DNA from: Mustela lutreola
Taxonomy: Eukaryota; Chordata; Mammalia; Carnivora; Mustelidae
Length of the DNA: 64,000 nt
Direction: 5' to 3'
NCBI RefSeq assembly: GCF_030435805.1
Contig: NC_081295.1
Span: 158,443,001 to 158,507,000, forward strand
Position numbers and translations under genes: made by a program. Shown here piece by piece: positions 1 to 11,282 of the stretch (positions within the stretch are counted from its first letter, which is position 1; every line of letters starts with the position of its first letter). A model generated the notes under the pieces. That model had not been told where the DNA came from and did not search any database. It saw only the letters and a program-made list of their open reading frames with translations.

Positions 1-1008
1 TGGGATTCATCCCTGGGCTACAAGGATGGTTCAACATTCGCAAATCAATCAATGTGATACAACAAATTAATATGAGAAGAGAGAAGAACCACATGGTCCT
101 CTCAATTGATGCAGAAAAAGCATTTGACAAAATCCAGCATCCGTTCCTGATTAAAACGCTCCAAAGTATAAGGATAGAGGGAATATTCCTGAACTTCATA
201 AAATCTGTCTATGAAAGACGCACAGCAAATATCATCCTCAATGGGAAAAAGCTTGCAGCCTTCCCCTTGAGATCAGGAACAAGACAAGGATGCCCACTTT
301 CACCACTCTTGTTCAACATAGTATTAGAAGTCCTAGCAACAGCAATCAGACAACAAAGAGAAATAAAAGGTATCCAAATTGGCAATGCAGAAGTCAAACT
401 CTCTCTCTTTGCAGATGACATGATTCTTTATATGGGAAACCCAAAAGACTCCACCCCCAAACTACTAGAACTCATACAGCAATTCAGCAACGTGGCAGGA
501 TACAAAGTCAATGTGCAGAAATCAGTGGCTTTCTTATACACTAACAATGAAAATACAGAAAGGGAAATTAGAGAATGATTCCATTTACTACAGCACCAAG
601 AACCATAAGATACCTGGGAATAAACCTAACCAAAGAGGTAAAGGATCTGTACTCGAGGAACTACAGAACACTCATGAAAGAAATTGAAGAAGACACAAAA
701 AATGGAAGACCATTTTATGCTCTTGGATCGGAAGAATAAACATTGTTAAAATGTCTATACTGCCTAGAGCAATCTATACTTTTAATGCCATTCCGATCAA
801 AATTCCACTGGTATTCTTCAAAGAGCTGGAGCAAATAATCCAAAAATTTGTATGGAATCAGAAGAGACCCCGAATCGCTAAGGAAATATTGAAAAATAAA
901 AATAAAGCTGGGGCATCACGTTACCTGATTTCAAGCTTTATTACAAAGCTGTGATCACCAAGACAGCATGGTACTGGCATTAAAACAGACACATAGACCA
1001 GTGGAACT
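1..1008 (+). mobile_element. L1 ORF2 fragment (reverse transcriptase and thumb region)
   Basis: Plus-strand LINE-1 ORF2 piece that runs off the left edge of the window. Positions 54-578 keep an open frame covering the RT core: a KAFDKIQ block, [14 protein letters not shown], and the catalytic FADD box near position 410. After 578 the frame is broken, but L1 homology continues through the thumb region (KNKAG at about 900) to about 1008, where it stops abruptly without a poly(A) tail. It is therefore a 3'-truncated or internally broken copy and not a functional element. Confidence 0.9.
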
Positions 1009-1140
1009 TTTTTAACTTTTAAATCAGATTGTTGTTTGTTGTTGATTCGTATGAGGTTTTCTGCTGGTGGTGGTGGTAGTGGGTTTTTTTGTTTTCTGAT
1101 TTTTGGGTTTTGGAGGAGTTGTATTTTGTTTGGTAACACA
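1009..1140. other. short unique spacer
   Basis: AT-rich sequence with GTT- and GGT-rich runs between the L1 fragment and the SINE. No recognisable feature. Confidence 0.5.
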
Positions 1141-1142
1141 TC

Positions 1143-1300
1143 TTTTAAAAAGATTTTATTTATTTGGCAGACAGAGATCACAAGTAGGCAGAGAGGCAGG
1201 CAGGAGGTGGGGGAAGCAGGCTCCCCGCTGAGCTCTGGGATCATGACCTGAGCCAAAGGCAGAGGCTTTAACCCACTGAGCCCCCCCCCCAGGTGCCCCA
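1143..1300 (-). mobile_element. Can-SINE (tRNA-Lys-derived)
   Basis: Reverse-oriented carnivore SINE. The T-rich tail side is at about 1143, the CT-rich middle follows, and the GGCACCTGGG head is at the right end, with a run of nine C near 1285. The flanks ggtaacacat (about 1131-1140) and ggtaacatat (about 1303-1312) look like a slightly diverged target-site duplication. Confidence 0.9.
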
Positions 1301-1314
1301 TTGGTAACATATGT

Positions 1315-1542
1315 TTTTTTTCTCTATTTTTTTATTAACTTTTTATTTTTTCAGCCTAACAGTATTCATTATTTTTGCACTACACCCAGTGCTCCATGCA
1401 GTCTGTGCCCTCTCCAATACCCACTACCTGGTTCCCCCAACCTCCCACCCCCACCCCTTCAAACCCTCAGATTGTTTTTCAGAGTCCATAGTCTCTCATG
1501 GTTCACCTCCCCTTCCAATTTTCAACATGTGTTTTTAATCTG
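1315..1542 (-). mobile_element. L1 3' end, 5'-truncated
   Basis: Minus-strand carnivore L1 3' terminus. The A-tail is read here as T-runs at 1315-1350, followed by the conserved block with 'gcaccacacccagtgctccatgc'-type sequence. Only about 200 bp of 3'UTR are present, the usual result of abortive target-primed reverse transcription. Confidence 0.9.
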
Positions 1543-1556
1543 AAATTTTTGTTTAA

Positions 1557-1751
<195 letters not shown>

Positions 1752-1892
1752 TGAGTATATTTTATGAATTCAGAGCTCTCAAATGTAAAACTAATGTAGT
1801 AATCACATTAGTTCCTTATATATCATATATATTAATATCTTGTCAGATATATCATTTGGAAATATCGTCTATTCAGTAGGGTGCTTTTTCAT

Positions 1893-3012
1893 TTTAAAAA
1901 AGTTTTTATTTAAATTTCAGTTAGGGGCATATGGATGGGTAAGTTTGGGTAAGTGTCTGACTCTTGATTTCAGCTCAAGTCATGATCTCATGGTGGTGCG
2001 ATTGAGACCTGCATCATACTCCATGCTCAGTCTGGAGTCTACTTGAGATTCTCTCTCTCCTCCCTCTGCCCCTTCTCTGCTCGCACTTATAAATAAATAA
2101 ATATTCTATTTAGTTAATGTTAGCAATTAATATTAGTAGTAATATTAGTTTTGGGTATACAATATAGTGACTCATCACTTCCATACAAAACCTGTGCTCT
2201 CCACAAGTGCACTCCTTCATCCCCATCACCTATTTACCCAACCCCAACCTACCTCCCGCTGGTAGCAATCAGTTCATTCGCTACAGTTAAGAGTCTGTTT
2301 CTTGGTTTGTCTGTCTCTCTCTCTCTCTCTTTACCGCTTTGTTCATTTCTTTTGCTTTTTAAATTTTACACATGAGTGAAATCATATGGTATTTGTCTGT
2401 CTTTGACTTACTTCATTTAGCATAATACTCTCAAGCTCCATCCGTGTTGTTGCAAATGGCAAGAGTTCATTCTTTTCTACAGCTGAGTTATGTTCCATTG
2501 CATATTCCAAGATATATAGCACATCTTTATCCATTCATCAGCCCATGGGCACCTGGACTATTTCCATAACTTGACTGTTGCTGATAATGCTGCTGTAAAT
2601 ATCTGGGTGTGTGTATCTCTTTGAAATAGCATTTTTGTATATTTTAGGTAAATATATCTAGTGCAGTTTCCAGTTCATAGGGCAGTTCTATTTTTAACTT
2701 TTTGAGAATGTCCATACCATTTTCCAGAGTGGCTGCACCAGTTTGCATTCCCAGCTGTCTGAGAGGGTACTCCTTTCTTCACATCCTCACCAACACCTAT
2801 TGTTTCTTGTGTTTTTAATTTTAACCATTCTAACTGGTGTGAGGTAGTATCTCATTGTAGTTTTGATATGTACTTCCCTAATACTTGTGATGTTGAGTAT
2901 CTCTTAATGTGTATATTGGTCATCCCTTCGTCTTCCTTGGAGAATGTCTGTTCATATCTCCTACCCATTTTTGATTGGATTATTGGGGGGGGTTGCATGT
3001 TGAGTTGTACAC
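1893..3012 (-). mobile_element. older L1 3' half, minus strand, split by a SINE
   Basis: Begins with an A-tail remnant (about 1893-1922), is interrupted by the SINE at 1923-2106, then resumes with L1 3'UTR (about 2145-2390) and the C-terminal part of ORF2 (the region encoding the 'MWYIYTMEY'-like and 'CWWECKLVQ'-like motifs, here heavily decayed). Frames are extensively broken. The divergence suggests an older carnivore L1 subfamily. Confidence 0.85.
1923..2106 (+). mobile_element. old Can-SINE
   Basis: Forward SINE with a diverged box region (ggggcatatggatgggtaag), the catgatctcatgg core, a CT-rich stretch and an aaataaataaat tail. It sits inside the tail/3'UTR of the minus-strand L1. It is more diverged than most SINEs in the window. 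Confidence 0.8.
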
Positions 3013-3014
3013 GT

Positions 3015-3905
3015 TCTTTTTTCTTCAAATATTCATTTAAATTCTAGTTGGTTAATATATGATGCAATATTGATTTCTGGAATAGAATCCAGTGATTCAT
3101 CACTGACTTACAACACCCAGTGCTCATCATAACAAGTGCCCTACTTAATATCCATCACCCATCTAGCCCATCCCCCAATAACCTCCCTCCATCACCATCA
3201 GTTTGTTTTCTATCATTGAATCTCTTATGCTTTATTTCCCTCTCTCTTTTCCCCCATCCCATATATTCATCTATTTTGTTTCTTAAATTCTACATATGAA
3301 TGAAATCATATGATATTTCTCTTTCTCTGACTGACTTATTTCACTTAGCATAATACCCTCTAGCTCCATTCATATCATTGTAAATAGCAAGATTTCATTC
3401 TTTTTTGATGGATGAGTAATATTTCTTTGTATATATACCACATCTTCTTTACCCACTCATCAGTTGGTTATTTGGGCTCTCGCCATAGTTTGGCTATTGT
3501 TGGTAGTGCTGCTATAAACATGGGAATACCTGTAACCCTTCGTATCTGTATGTTTGTATCCTTTGGGTAGACACCTACTAGTGCAATTGCTGGATAATTG
3601 GTTAGTCCTATTTTTAAATTTTGATAGTTGTCTTTCTCTGCTATCAAAATTTAAAAATAGAACTAACCAATTATCCAGCAATTGGGAACCTCCACACTAT
3701 TTTTCATATTAGCTGCACCAGTTTGCATTCTCAGCAACAGTACAAAAGGTTCCCTCTTTCTTACATGCTGACCAAGACCCATTGTTTCTTGTGTTGTTAA
3801 TTTTAGCCATCCTGACAGGTATGAGGTGGTATCTCATCCTGGTATTTCCCTGACAATGAGTGATGTTGAGCATTTCTTCAGGTGTCTGTTGGCCAACTAG
3901 ATGTC
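3015..3905 (-). mobile_element. L1 3' end plus ORF2 C-terminus, minus strand, with internal foldback
   Basis: Second L1 copy in the same orientation: 3'UTR at about 3040-3290, then ORF2 C-terminal coding sequence, degenerate. A 44-bp arm is copied in inverted orientation inside it (see the repeat at 3584-3684). It ends near 3905 at a T-rich stretch that belongs to the next elements. Confidence 0.85.
3584..3684. repeat. near-perfect 44-bp inverted repeat (hairpin)
   Basis: The left arm 3584-3627 and right arm 3641-3684 are reverse complements with a single mismatch, separated by a 13-nt spacer (3628-3640). The left arm is ordinary L1 sequence. The right arm is an extra inverted copy, after which L1 sequence resumes (ggaacctcc...). 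It would form a long hairpin in RNA or single-stranded DNA. Confidence 0.95.
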
Positions 3906-3939
3906 TTTTTTTTTTTAAGATTTAAAAAATTTTTTTAAT

Positions 3940-3998
3940 TTCTTTTTTTTTAATTTTTTATTTTTTATAAACATATATTTTTACCCCCAGGGGTAAAA
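3940..3998 (-). mobile_element. L1 3' stub (about 50 bp)
   Basis: T-runs followed by ttttataaacatatattttt and ccccaggggta. This is the extreme 3' end of the second L1 lineage in the window (the one seen whole at 34.7 and 40.6 kb), cut off by the next L1. Confidence 0.75.
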
Positions 3999-3999
3999 T

Positions 4000-6092
4000 T
4001 CTTTTTTAACTTCTTTTCAGTGTTCCATAATTCATTGTTTATGTACCACACCCAATGCTCCATGCAATATGTGCCCTCCTTAATATCCACCACCAGGCTC
4101 ACCCGATCTCCCACCTGCTTTCCCTCCCAAATCCTTAGTTAGTTCCTCAGAGTACACAGTCTCTCATGGTTCATCTCCCCCACCCCACAATTTCCCCCAG
4201 CTCCCTTCTCCTTTCCATCTCCCCATGTCCTCCGTGTTATTCCTTATGCTCCACAAATAAGTGAAACCATATGATACTTGACTCTCTCTGCTTGACTTAT
4301 TTCACTCAGCAGAATCTCTTCCAGTCCCGTCCATGTTGATACAAAAGTTGGGTATTCGTCCTTTGTGATGGAGGCATAACACTCCATAGTGTATATGGAC
4401 CACATCTCCCTTATCTATTCATCCATTGAAAGGCATCTGGTTCTTTCCACAGTCTGGCAACTGTGGCCATTGCTGCTATGAACATTGGGATACATATGGC
4501 CCTTCTTTTCACTACATCTGTATTTCTGGGGTAAATACCCAGTAGTGCAATTGGAGGGTCATAGGGAAGCTCTATTTTTAATTTCTTAAGGAATCTGCAC
4601 ACTGTTTTCAAAAGTAGCTGCACCAACTTGCATCCCCACCAAGAGCGTAAAAAGGTTCCGCTTTTTCCACTTCCTCTCCTACACTCTTTGTTTCCTGTCT
4701 TGTTAATTTTGACCAATCTAACTGGTGTAAACTGGTATCTCAATGTGGTTTTGATTTGAATCTCCCTGATGGCTAGTGATGACGAACATTTTTTCATGTG
4801 CCTTTTAGCCATTTGTGTGTCTTCTTTGGAGAAGTGTCTGTTCATGTCTTCTGCCCATCTTTTGACGTGATTATCTGTTTTGTGTGTGTTGAGTTTGAGG
4901 AGTTCTTTATAGATCTTGGGTATCAGACCTTTGTCTGCACTGTCATTTTTGAATATCTTCTCCCATTCCATGGGTTGCCTCTTTGTTTGGTTGACTATTT
5001 CCTTTGCTGTGCAGAAGCTTTTGATCTCTATGAAGTCCCGAAAGTTCATTTTTGCTTTTGTTTCCTTTGCCTTTGGAGACATGTCTTGAAAGAAATTGCT
5101 GTGGCCGATGTCAAAGAGGTGACTGCCTATGTTCTCCTCTAGGATTTTGATAGATTCCTGCCTCACATTGAGATCTTTTTTCCATTTTGAGTTTATCTTT
5201 GTATATGGTATAAGAGAATGGCCAAGTTTCATTCTTTTATATGTAGGTATCCAATTTTCCCAGTACCATTTATTGAAGAGACTTTCTTTTCTCCTCTGTA
5301 TAATTTTTCCTGATTTATCAAAGATTATTTGATGATAGAGTTGTGGGTCCATATCTGGGTTCTCTACTCTGTTCCACTGGTCTATGTGTCTGTTTTTGTG
5401 CCAGTACCATGTTGTCTTGGTGATCACAGCTTTGTAATATAGCCTGAAATCAGGCAACATGATGTCTCCAGTTTTGTTTTTCTTTTTTAACATTTCCTTA
5501 TAAGGAATCATGTCATCTGCAGAGAGAGAGAGTTTGACTTCTTCATTGCCAATTTGGATACCTTTTATTTCTCTTTGTTGTCTGATTGCTGTTGCTAGAA
5601 CTTCTAATACTATGTTGAACAAGAGTGGTGAAAGTGGGCATCCTTGTCTTGTTCCTGATCTCAAGGGGAAGGCTGCAAGCTTTTTCCCATTGAGAATGAT
5701 ATTTGCTGTGGGTCTTTCATAGATATATTTGATGAAGTTCAGGAATATTCCCTCTATCCCTATACTTTGAAGTGTTTTAATCAGGAACGGATGCTGGATT
5801 TTGTCAAATGCTTTTTCTGCATCAATTGAGAGGACCATGTGGTTCTTCTCTCTTCTCATATTAATTTGTTGTATCACATTGATTGATTTGCAAATGTTGC
5901 ACCATCCTTGTAGCCCAGGGATGAATCCCACCTGATCATGGTGGATAATCTTTTTAACATTTCCTTAGCAATTCGGGGTCTCTTCTGATTCCATACAAAT
6001 TTTAGGATTGTTTGTTCCAACTCTTTGAAAAATGCCCATGGATTTTTGATTGGGATGGAATTGGAAGTATAGATTGCTCTAGGCAGTTTAGA
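4000..6092 (-). mobile_element. L1 (minus) with a displaced RT block
   Basis: 3'UTR at about 4010-4400, then an open frame at 4411-5931 of 506 codons. It starts in the RT core ([17 protein letters not shown]), then jumps at 5500 from the catalytic box, here SADD instead of FADD, straight to the region after the thumb (KEMLKKKNK). The sequence removed at that jump (from about ttagcaattcggggtc onward) is found at 5964-6092 and, after a nested insertion, at 6434-6926. The RT block 5501-5950 is flanked by identical 17-bp repeats (5484-5500 and 5951-5967). The reading frame is long only because the junction happens to be in phase. The changed catalytic box and missing endonuclease domain make it non-functional. 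Confidence 0.85.
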
Positions 6093-6433
6093 CTTTTTTT
6101 TTTTAATTTCTTTTCAGCGTAACAGTATTCATTGTTTTTGCACCACACCCAGTGCTCCATGCCCTCCCTAATACCCACCACCTTGTTCCCCCAACCTCCC
6201 ACTCACCACCCCTTCAAGACCCTCAGGTTGTTTTTCAGAGTCCATAGTCTCTCATGGTTACATTTATTTGACAGACAAAGATCACAAGTAGGCAGAGAAA
6301 CAGGCAGAGAGAGAGGAGGAAGCAGGCTCCCTGCTGAGCAGAGAGCTCAATCCCAGGACCCTGGGATCATGACCTGAGCTGAACGCAAAGGCTTTAACCC
6401 ACTGAGCCACCCAGGCACCCCAGCAGTATAGAC
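6083..6433 (-). mobile_element. SINE-L1 3'-end chimeric insertion
   Basis: An L1 3' terminus (6094-6261, minus, with A-tail at 6094-6110) is fused directly to a complete Can-SINE (6262-6422, minus). The unit as a whole is flanked by gcagtttagac (6083-6093) and gcagtatagac (6423-6433), an 11-bp target-site duplication with one difference. Only one tail lies at the outer edge. The host is the minus-strand L1 that resumes at 6434. Confidence 0.75.
6262..6422 (-). mobile_element. Can-SINE within the chimera
   Basis: Reverse SINE: atttatttgacag tail side, GA/CT-rich middle, 'ccctgggatcatgacctgag' core, and head at 'gagccacccaggcacccc'. Little diverged from the young mustelid-type consensus. Confidence 0.9.
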
Positions 6434-6926
6434 ATTTTAACAATGTTTATTCTTCCAATCCATGAGCACGGAATGGTCTTCCATCTTTTTGTGTCTTTTT
6501 CAATTCTTTCATGGGTGTTCTGTAGTTCCTTGAGTAAAGATCCTTTACCTCTTTGGTTAGGTTTATTCTAAGGTATCTTGTGGTTCTTGGTGCTGTAGTA
6601 AATGGAATTGATTCTCTAATTTCTCTTTCTGTATTTTCATTTTTAGTGTATAAGAAAACAACTAGTTTCTGTACATTGATTTTGTATCCCACCACATTAC
6701 TTAATTGCTTTATGAGTTCTAGTAGTTTGGGGGTGGCGTCTTTTGGGCTTTCCATATAAAGAACCATGTCATCTGCGAAGCAAGAGAGTGACTTCTTCAT
6801 TGCCAATTCGAATACCTCTTATTTCTCTTAGTTGTCTGATTGCTGTTGCTAGGACTTCTAATACTATGTTGAACAAGAGCGGTGAGAGTGGGCATTCTTG
6901 TGTTCTTGATCTCAAAGGGAACGATC
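6434..6926 (-). mobile_element. continuation of the 4.0-6.1 kb L1 (RT region)
   Basis: Carries the RT end and linker of ORF2 read on the minus strand. The frame from about 6806 down contains FADDMVLYM and the 'YKINVQK' block; a second piece at 6780-6926 carries the [13 protein letters not shown] region. It is broken in frame and ends at about 6926 against an older L1. Confidence 0.85.
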
Positions 6927-6928
6927 AG

Positions 6929-7270
6929 CTTCTGCACATTTCTTAATTGGATTGTTTCTTTTTTGGGGTTTGGGGTTTAAAAACCTTTTTATATATTTTG
7001 GATACTAACCCTTTATTGGATATGTCATTTGCAAATATCCTCTCCCATTCCCTATGCTGACTTATAGTTTTGTTGATTGTTTCCTCCTCTGTACAGAAGC
7101 TTTGAGTCTTGATGAAGTCCCAAGAGTTCATTTATGCTTTTGTTTCACTTACCTTCAGGTTTGTGTCCAATAAGAAGTTGCTATGGCTGAGACCAAAGAG
7201 GTTGCTGCCTGTGTTTTCCTCTAGGATTTTGATGGATTCCTGTCTCACATTTAGGTTTTTTATCCATTTT
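6929..7270 (-). mobile_element. older L1, ORF2 C-terminal third (part 1)
   Basis: Minus-strand L1 encoding the decayed '[18 protein letters not shown]...' region. It is interrupted at 7271 by a younger L1 and resumes at 8131; the sequence is collinear across the insertion. Confidence 0.85.
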
Positions 7271-8130
7271 TTAAATTAATTTCTTTCCAGTGTAACAGAA
7301 TTCATTGTTTATGCACCACACCCAGTGTTCCATGCTATATGTACCCACCACCTGGCTCCCCCAACTTCCCACCCCCCACCCCTTCAAAACCCTCAGATTG
7401 TTTTTCAGAGTCCATAGTCTCTCATGGTTCACCTCCCCTTCCAATTTCCCTCAACTCCCTTCTCCTCTCCATCTCCCCTTTTCCTCCATGATATTTGTTA
7501 TGCTCCACAAATAAGTGAAACCATATGATAACTGACTCTCTCTGCTTGACTTATTTCACTCAGCATAATCTCTTCCAGTCCCGTCCATGTTGCTGCAAAA
7601 GTTGGGGATTCATCCTTTCTGATGGAGGCATAATACTCCAGAGTGTATATGGACCATATCTTCCTTATCCATTCATCCAGTGAAGGGCATCTTGGTTCTT
7701 TCCACAGTTTGGCGACCGTGGCCATTGCTGCTATAAACACTGGGGTATAGACGGCCCTTCTTTTCACTACATCTGTATCTTTGGGGTAAACACCCAGTAG
7801 TGCAATTGCAGGGTCATAGGGAAGCTCTATTTTTATTTTCTTAAGGAATCTCCACACTGTTCTCCAAAGTGGCTGCACCAACTTGCATTCCCACCAACAG
7901 CGTAAGAGGGTTTCCCTTTCTCCATATCCCCTCCAACACACGTTGTTTCCTGTCTTGCTAATTTTGGCCATTCTGACTGGCGTAAGGTGGTATCTCAATG
8001 TAGTTTTAATTTGAATATCCCTGATGGCTAGTGATGATGAACATTTTTTCATGTGTCTGATAGCCATTTGTATGTCTTGATTGGAGAAGTGTCTGTTCAT
8101 ATCTTCTGCCCGTTTTTTTACATGATTACC
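7271..8130 (-). mobile_element. young nested L1 3' end (860 bp)
   Basis: 5'-truncated minus-strand L1: A-tail at 7271-7280, 3'UTR to about 7630, then ORF2 C-terminus with a long open frame (encoding [20 protein letters not shown] and the [16 protein letters not shown]-like block). It is flanked by an exact 12-bp target-site duplication, tttatccatttt, at 7259-7270 and 8131-8142. Confidence 0.92.
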
Positions 8131-9105
8131 TTTATCCATTTTGAATTTACTTTTTTGTGTAGTGTAAGGAAATGGTCCAGTTTCATTCTTCTGCATGTTA
8201 CTGTCCAGTTTTCCCAGTACCATTTGTTGAAAACACTGTCTTTTCTCCATTGGGTATTTTTTCTTGTTTTGTCGAAAATTAGTTGATCATAGAGTTGGGG
8301 GTTCGTTTCTGGGTTTTCTATTCTGTTCCATTTATCTGTGCCTGCTTTTGTGCCAGTTCCACACTGTCTTGATGACTATAGATTTGTAATATAGTTTGAA
8401 GTCTGGAGTCATGATGCTTCCAGCTTTGCTTTTCATCTTCAAGATTGCCTTGGCTATTTGGGGTCTTTATTGATTCCATAAAATTTAACATAGTTTGCTC
8501 TCAGTGTGTGAAAAATGCTGGTGGTATTTTGATAGAGATTGCATTAAACGTGTAGATTGCTTTGGATAGTATAGAAATTTTAACAATATTTGTTCTTCTA
8601 ACCCATGAACATGGAATATTTTTCCATTTTTTGGTGTTCTCTTCAATTTCTTTCATCAGTGTTTTATAGTTTTCACATTATACATGTTTACCTTTTTGAT
8701 TACTTTTACTCCTAGGTAACTTGTGGTTTTGGTGTAATTCTAAATGGATTGATTCCTCAATTTCTTATTCTGCTGCTTCATTATTGGGGTATAGAAATGC
8801 AAAATGTTTCTGGAAATCTCTGTCTTGTTCCATCCATTGAGGATGACATTAGCTGTGGGTCTTTCATATATGGCCTTTATGATGCTGAGGTATATTCCAT
8901 CTATACTTAATTTCTTAAGGGTTTTTATCAAGAATGGGCATTGTATTTTGTCAAATGCTTTTTTTGCATCTATTGTGAAGATCATATGGTTCCTGTCCTT
9001 CCTTTTATTAATGTGGTGTATCACATGGATTGATATGCCAATATTGAGCCATCCCTGCAGCCCAGGAATAAATAAATCCCACTTGATTGTGGTGAATAAT
9101 TCTTT
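8131..9105 (-). mobile_element. older L1, ORF2 central part (part 2)
   Basis: Resumes the L1 interrupted at 7271 and runs through the linker, thumb and RT region towards the N-terminus (encoding '[20 protein letters not shown]' at about 9024-8960). Many indels and stops. It ends at the dinucleotide-poor A/T stretch near 9105. Confidence 0.85.
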
Positions 9106-9109
9106 TTAA

Positions 9110-9445
9110 AAATTTTTTTATTCATTCATATGTGGAATATAAGAAATAGCACAGTGGATCATAGGAAAGGGAGGAAAAACTGAATAGGAAGAAATCAGAG
9201 GGAATCACACCATGAGAGACTCTTGACTCCAGGAAACAAACTGAAGGTTGTGGAAAGGGAGGTGGGTGGGGGGATGGGTAACTGGGTAATGGGCAACAAG
9301 GAGGGCATGTGATGTGATGAGCACTGCGTGTTTTACTCAACTAATGAATCATCAAACACTGCACCAGAAACTAATGATGTAATATATGTTGGCTAATTGA
9401 ATTTGAATTAAAAAGAGAGAGAGAAAACAAAAAATAATAAATTTT
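9110..9445 (+). mobile_element. L1 3' end, plus strand
   Basis: Forward L1 3'UTR: 'atatgtggaatataagaaatag', a G-rich stretch (gggaggtgggtgggggg), 'gatgagcactgcgtgtt', 'atatatgttggctaattgaatt' and an A-rich tail at 9410-9445. It is 5'-truncated and opposite in orientation to its neighbours. Confidence 0.88.
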
Positions 9446-9465
9446 TTTTTGTTTAATTTCAACTT

Positions 9466-9680
9466 AATGGGACATCTGAGTGGCTCATTTGGTTAAATGT
9501 CTGCCTTCAGCTCAGGTCATGATCCCACAGTCCTGGGATCAAGCTCCATGGTGGGGTCCCAGCTCAGCGGAGATTCTGCTTCTCACTTTCCCTCTGCCTT
9601 TCCCCCTGATTCTGGGCGCTCTCTCTCTCTCTCTCTGATGAGTAAACAAAATATTTAAAAATAAAAATAAATAAATTTCA
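9466..9680 (+). mobile_element. Can-SINE
   Basis: Forward SINE with an altered head (gggacatctgagtggctcat), the ctcaggtcatgatcccacag core, a (CT)n stretch at 9619-9638 and an A-rich tail to about 9680. Moderately diverged. Confidence 0.88.
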
Positions 9681-9681
9681 G

Positions 9682-9945
9682 TTATTTAACCTACAGTGTA
9701 GAATTTGTTTCAGGGTGACAGTATAGTGACTCAACACTCCATACAACACCTGGTGCTCATCAAAAGTGCCCTTCCTCATTCCCATCACCTATTTCACCCC
9801 TCCTCCCCACCTCTCCTCTGGTCACCAGCAGTGCATTTAAAAATTTTTTTTATCATGTTCAGTTAGTCAACATATAGAACCTTAGAAGTTTTGTTGTAGT
9901 GTTCAATGATTCATTAGTTGTGTATAACACAACACAATACAACAA
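9682..9945 (-). mobile_element. two L1 3' ends in tandem, minus strand
   Basis: Two short 5'-truncated 3'UTR pieces. 9682-9840 has 'cagtatagtgactcaacactcc...cctggtgctcatc'. 9841-9945 has 'gttcagttagtcaacatataga...gtgttcaatgattcattagttg'. Each starts with a T-rich tail remnant, so they are separate insertions. Confidence 0.75.
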
Positions 9946-11282
9946 TATTTCTTATATTGGCTTACTCAGACTGATAGTTTGGTTATCAACAGTAATGATT
10001 CACTTCTCAGTTTTTTATAGTATATTTTAATTTTAGAAAATCACATTTCTAAAGACTTTGTTGCACAGAAGTGTGAGTTTCTTTATTGATTGAAGTTCTT
10101 ACATGATTTTCACATAACATTTACTTCAGGGGAAACTGCCTCTTCTCATTGGTCAGCTTGGTCTTGTTGCACTGCCTTAGTGTTTCTTATGAGTTGTGAT
10201 TTTTACTAGTGTGGAAATGGGTTTATATCTCTTTCTTGTAGGTTTGCAGCATGTAGAATTCTCATACTTACGGGAAGAATTATGTTCTTTTCTTGTTTTG
10301 GGCTATACATCTCCCATTAGTTCAATCCTGTCTGTCTTCTGTCTCCAGTGGGTATCCCAAATGTTTTACCTGCAGTGGCCTTCACTAACTCTGGATGCAC
10401 ATAAATATCTACTGGGGAAAAAAAAGATTCCAAACAGTTTTCTGGACATGATTTCTCAAGATTCTGATACAGGAAGTCTGCAGTGGAGTCAAGTTTGTGA
10501 TTTTTAAAAGCTTGATAATGTTCCGATGTGTATCATGGTTGAGCAGCAGCCTTCCAGCAGGTTAAACTAGTCACATCACATGTGCCTATTACAAGGAAAT
10601 ACATTTGAACATCCATCATAGAAATGTTTTTCAGTATGATTACTGAAAACACTATATTTAGATTATGAATATTAATATTTTTGTAGAATTCACCTAAAAG
10701 TATGCACCATCTGCTTATTGATTATAATAGCTATATACTAAAGAGTTCCATTTTTAGGTGAAATGTATTCAGTAAAAAGGAAACATTCTCTATCTTTATG
10801 TTTAAATTACAGTGCAATTAACTAAATTAACTAAATTATCATGTCCTATGTGGTAACTACTAATATACTTATACCATAAATAAGAGGAAACAATTAGCCT
10901 AGTGCATACTTATTTGAAGTTACAAATGTAGTAATTGACTGCAAATATTATATCCTGAAGGAATAAACAGTATTGAGATATCAGACTCAAGGGAAGGTAT
11001 AATGGAAATATAATGAGCAGCTTTATTTCAAAACCCCACAAACACTTTGTAAAAGGCTGTTTATTCACACAGCCCAACAGTGAGATTTTCTGCCTCCTTC
11101 AGCTCCTCTATAATTTCTGCTTCCACTCTGGGTATCAGTTTTCCAATGAGTTAATTCCCAAATTGTGATACATTATTTCCTCTTAAGGTCTCCTGGAACA
11201 GTGCCAGAAGATAGTTTGAGAAACATTGCCTCAAGTATGGGTCACTAACCACATTTGTTAAACTCATTGTTTAGTACAAGAT
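9946..11282. other. unique AT-rich sequence, no gene found
   Basis: A 103-codon open stretch lies at 10196-10507 on the plus strand, but I recognise no motif or family in it and its codon content looks like chance. No OR motif, tRNA or repeat consensus is visible. Confidence 0.55.

Noticed and set aside
4411-5931. 506-codon open frame as a possible host gene
   Set aside because: It is L1 ORF2 (RT core plus C-terminus) that stays open across an in-phase rearrangement junction. It lacks the endonuclease domain and has SADD in place of FADD.
10196-10507. 103-codon open frame in otherwise unique DNA
   Set aside because: No ATG in good context, no recognisable motif and no splice-site pattern. 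It fits chance in 1.3 kb of noncoding sequence.
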